From the NCBI GenBank assembly GCA_029251865.1, contig JAQXCN010000037.1:1-64000 (forward strand): a DNA stretch of 64,000 bases, given 5' to 3'. The position numbers and the translations under genes were made by a program. This stretch comes from Crocinitomicaceae bacterium. Lineage in GTDB: Bacteria > Bacteroidota > Bacteroidia > Flavobacteriales_D > Crocinitomicaceae. This document shows, piece by piece, positions 62,824 to 64,000 of this stretch; positions within the stretch are counted from its first letter, which is position 1; every line of letters starts with the position of its first letter. The notes beneath the pieces were generated by a model. That model was not told the origin of the DNA. It saw nothing but the letters and a program-made list of their open reading frames with translations, and ran no database searches.

Positions 62824-64000
62824 ATGAGCGAAACACTCCAAAAACCTGCTACAGTAGAACAAGCAGTTGATCTCGGCCTTAGAGCGGATGAATTTGAAAT
62901 GATCAAAGAAATTCTTGGTCGTACCCCTAATTTTACTGAGACTGCGATATATTCTGTGATGTGGTCGGAGCATTGTTCTTATAAAAACTCAATTCTCTGG
63001 CTAAAAACATTACCTAAAGACGGTCCGCACATGCTTGTTAAAGCTGGTGAGGAAAATGCAGGCTTAGTTGACATAGGCGACGGTATGGGATGTGTATTTA
63101 AAATTGAATCCCACAACCATCCTAGTGCATTGGAGCCATATCAAGGTGCGGCAACAGGGGTAGGAGGAATTAATAGAGATATTTTTACAATGGGTGCACG
63201 GCCAATAGCGCAATTGAACTCTCTCCGTTTTGGTAATATTGAAAGGGACCGTACAAAGTGGCTTGTGAAAGGTGTTGTAAAGGGTATAGGTGATTATGGA
63301 AATGCTTTTGGTATCCCAATTGTTGGTGGAGAAGTCGCATTTGATGACTCTTACAATACAAATCCATTAGTTAATGCATTTTCAGCGGGAACTATCGATA
63401 CAAAAAAAATGATTTCGGCCACAGCGAAGGGGCCAGGAAATCCTGTTTTTATTGTCGGTTCCTCTACGGGTAAAGACGGTATCGCTGGTGCAGCCTTCGC
63501 TTCAAAAGATATAACAGAAGATTCTGCCTCCGATTTACCTTCCGTTCAAGTTGGAGATCCTTTTATGGAAAAATTATTACTTGAAGCGACAATGGAGCTT
63601 TCAGAAACGGATGCAATTGTAGGAATGCAAGATATGGGAGCGGCGGGTATAACATGCTCTACTTGTGAAATGAGTGCGGCTGGAGATGTAGGAATGGAAA
63701 TAGATTTAGATAAAGTTCCTACGAGACAGCTGAACATGTTGCCGTATGAGATTCTTCTTTCCGAGTCACAAGAACGAATGCTTGTTGTTGTTCAAAAAGG
63801 AAAGGAACAAATCGTTAAAGAGATATTTGACAAGTGGGATCTTCATGCTGAAGAAATTGGTGTTGTGACGGATACTAAAAGAATTCGTTACTACATGGAT
63901 GGAGAGCAGGTAGGAGATGTTCCAGCTGAGTCTTTAGTTCTTGGTGGAGGCGCTCCTCAGTATGAGAGAGAATATTCAGAACCTGCTTATTATCAGGAGT
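62824..64000 (+). CDS. purL: Phosphoribosylformylglycinamidine synthase subunit PurL, 3' end outside window
   Basis: The first 392 codons of a small-type PurL, the ATP-dependent FGAM synthase of purine synthesis. Visible motifs are '[11 protein letters not shown]' (about 41-51), '[23 protein letters not shown]' in part (about 94-116), '[10 protein letters not shown]', and '[17 protein letters not shown]' near residue 270. The gene starts at the B. subtilis-type N-terminus with no PurS-like extension, so separate PurS and PurQ subunits are expected elsewhere. It is open to the right edge with no stop. Confidence 0.96.
   Translation, partial: MSETLQKPATVEQAVDLGLRADEFEMIKEILGRTPNFTETAIYSVMWSEHCSYKNSILWLKTLPKDGPHMLVKAGEENAGLVDIGDGMGCVFKIESHNHPSALEPYQGAATGVGGINRDIFTMGARPIAQLNSLRFGNIERDRTKWLVKGVVKGIGDYGNAFGIPIVGGEVAFDDSYNTNPLVNAFSAGTIDTKKMISATAKGPGNPVFIVGSSTGKDGIAGAAFASKDITEDSASDLPSVQVGDPFMEKLLLEATMELSETDAIVGMQDMGAAGITCSTCEMSAAGDVGMEIDLDKVPTRQLNMLPYEILLSESQERMLVVVQKGKEQIVKEIFDKWDLHAEEIGVVTDTKRIRYYMDGEQVGDVPAESLVLGGGAPQYEREYSEPAYYQE

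Overview
The window is 64 kb of AT-rich, gene-dense chromosome from a member of the Bacteroidota, most likely a marine-type flavobacterium (Flavobacteriales, perhaps near Cryomorphaceae/Crocinitomicaceae). The family assignment is inference. The phylum rests on four things: type IX secretion (T9SS) C-terminal sorting domains on four large secreted proteins, promoter boxes fitting the Bacteroidota pattern TAnnTTTG, near absence of Shine-Dalgarno sequences, and families largely typical of the phylum (DUF4301, tandem rhomboids beside mutL, a CHU_C-like domain, BshC). I see no insertion sequence, prophage, CRISPR array, rRNA or replication origin. The content is mainly core chromosome with several lineage-specific secreted or signalling genes.

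Layout. 0-4 kb: end of a polysaccharide-export/glycosyltransferase operon, then dacB and ddl converging. 4-10 kb: acyltransferase plus lipA, a 964-residue BNR/sortilin-like T9SS protein, and a Crp/Fnr regulator. 10-18 kb: a long minus-strand run reading (5' to 3') ECF sigma factor, membrane protein with a CHU_C-like end, small membrane protein, mutL, two rhomboid proteases, an EEP-family membrane protein, a YrdC-type tRNA-modification enzyme and a glutamine amidotransferase. 18-23 kb: mdh, a beta-helix lipoprotein, and a second sigma cassette (secreted protein, ECF sigma, single-pass membrane protein). 23-34.7 kb: methyltransferase, DUF4301, NifU-type protein, recQ, the purB operon with an M1 aminopeptidase, and ctaA with DUF2834. 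34.7-45 kb: a CAT-anticodon tRNA followed by three giant T9SS proteins (a subtilisin, an FG-GAP/ASPIC protein, a vanadium-haloperoxidase-like protein). 45-54 kb: marC, a lolE-like permease with bshC and a KDPG aldolase, namZ, purE, tatA, an HDAC-family protein and small genes. 54-64 kb: icmF with an Smr protein, ferredoxin and acyl-CoA reductase (LuxC type), map, lpdA and the 5' part of purL.

How it fits together. Housekeeping functions are scattered rather than clustered: purine synthesis (purB, purE, purL), lipoyl metabolism (lipA, lpdA), cell wall (dacB, ddl, namZ), envelope transport (tatA, lolE-like) and B12-dependent acyl-CoA chemistry (icmF). Neighbouring genes often overlap at stop/start (ATGA) or tail-to-tail by 4-11 bp. 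No single locus is clearly a new defence or mobile system. The strongest candidates for undescribed biology are the coupled haloperoxidase-like/ASPIC secreted pair with its Ig-like repeats, a 13-bp element shared upstream of two T9SS cargo genes, and the two sigma-factor cassettes with unusual membrane partners. All functional calls come from reading motifs by eye; no database search was run.
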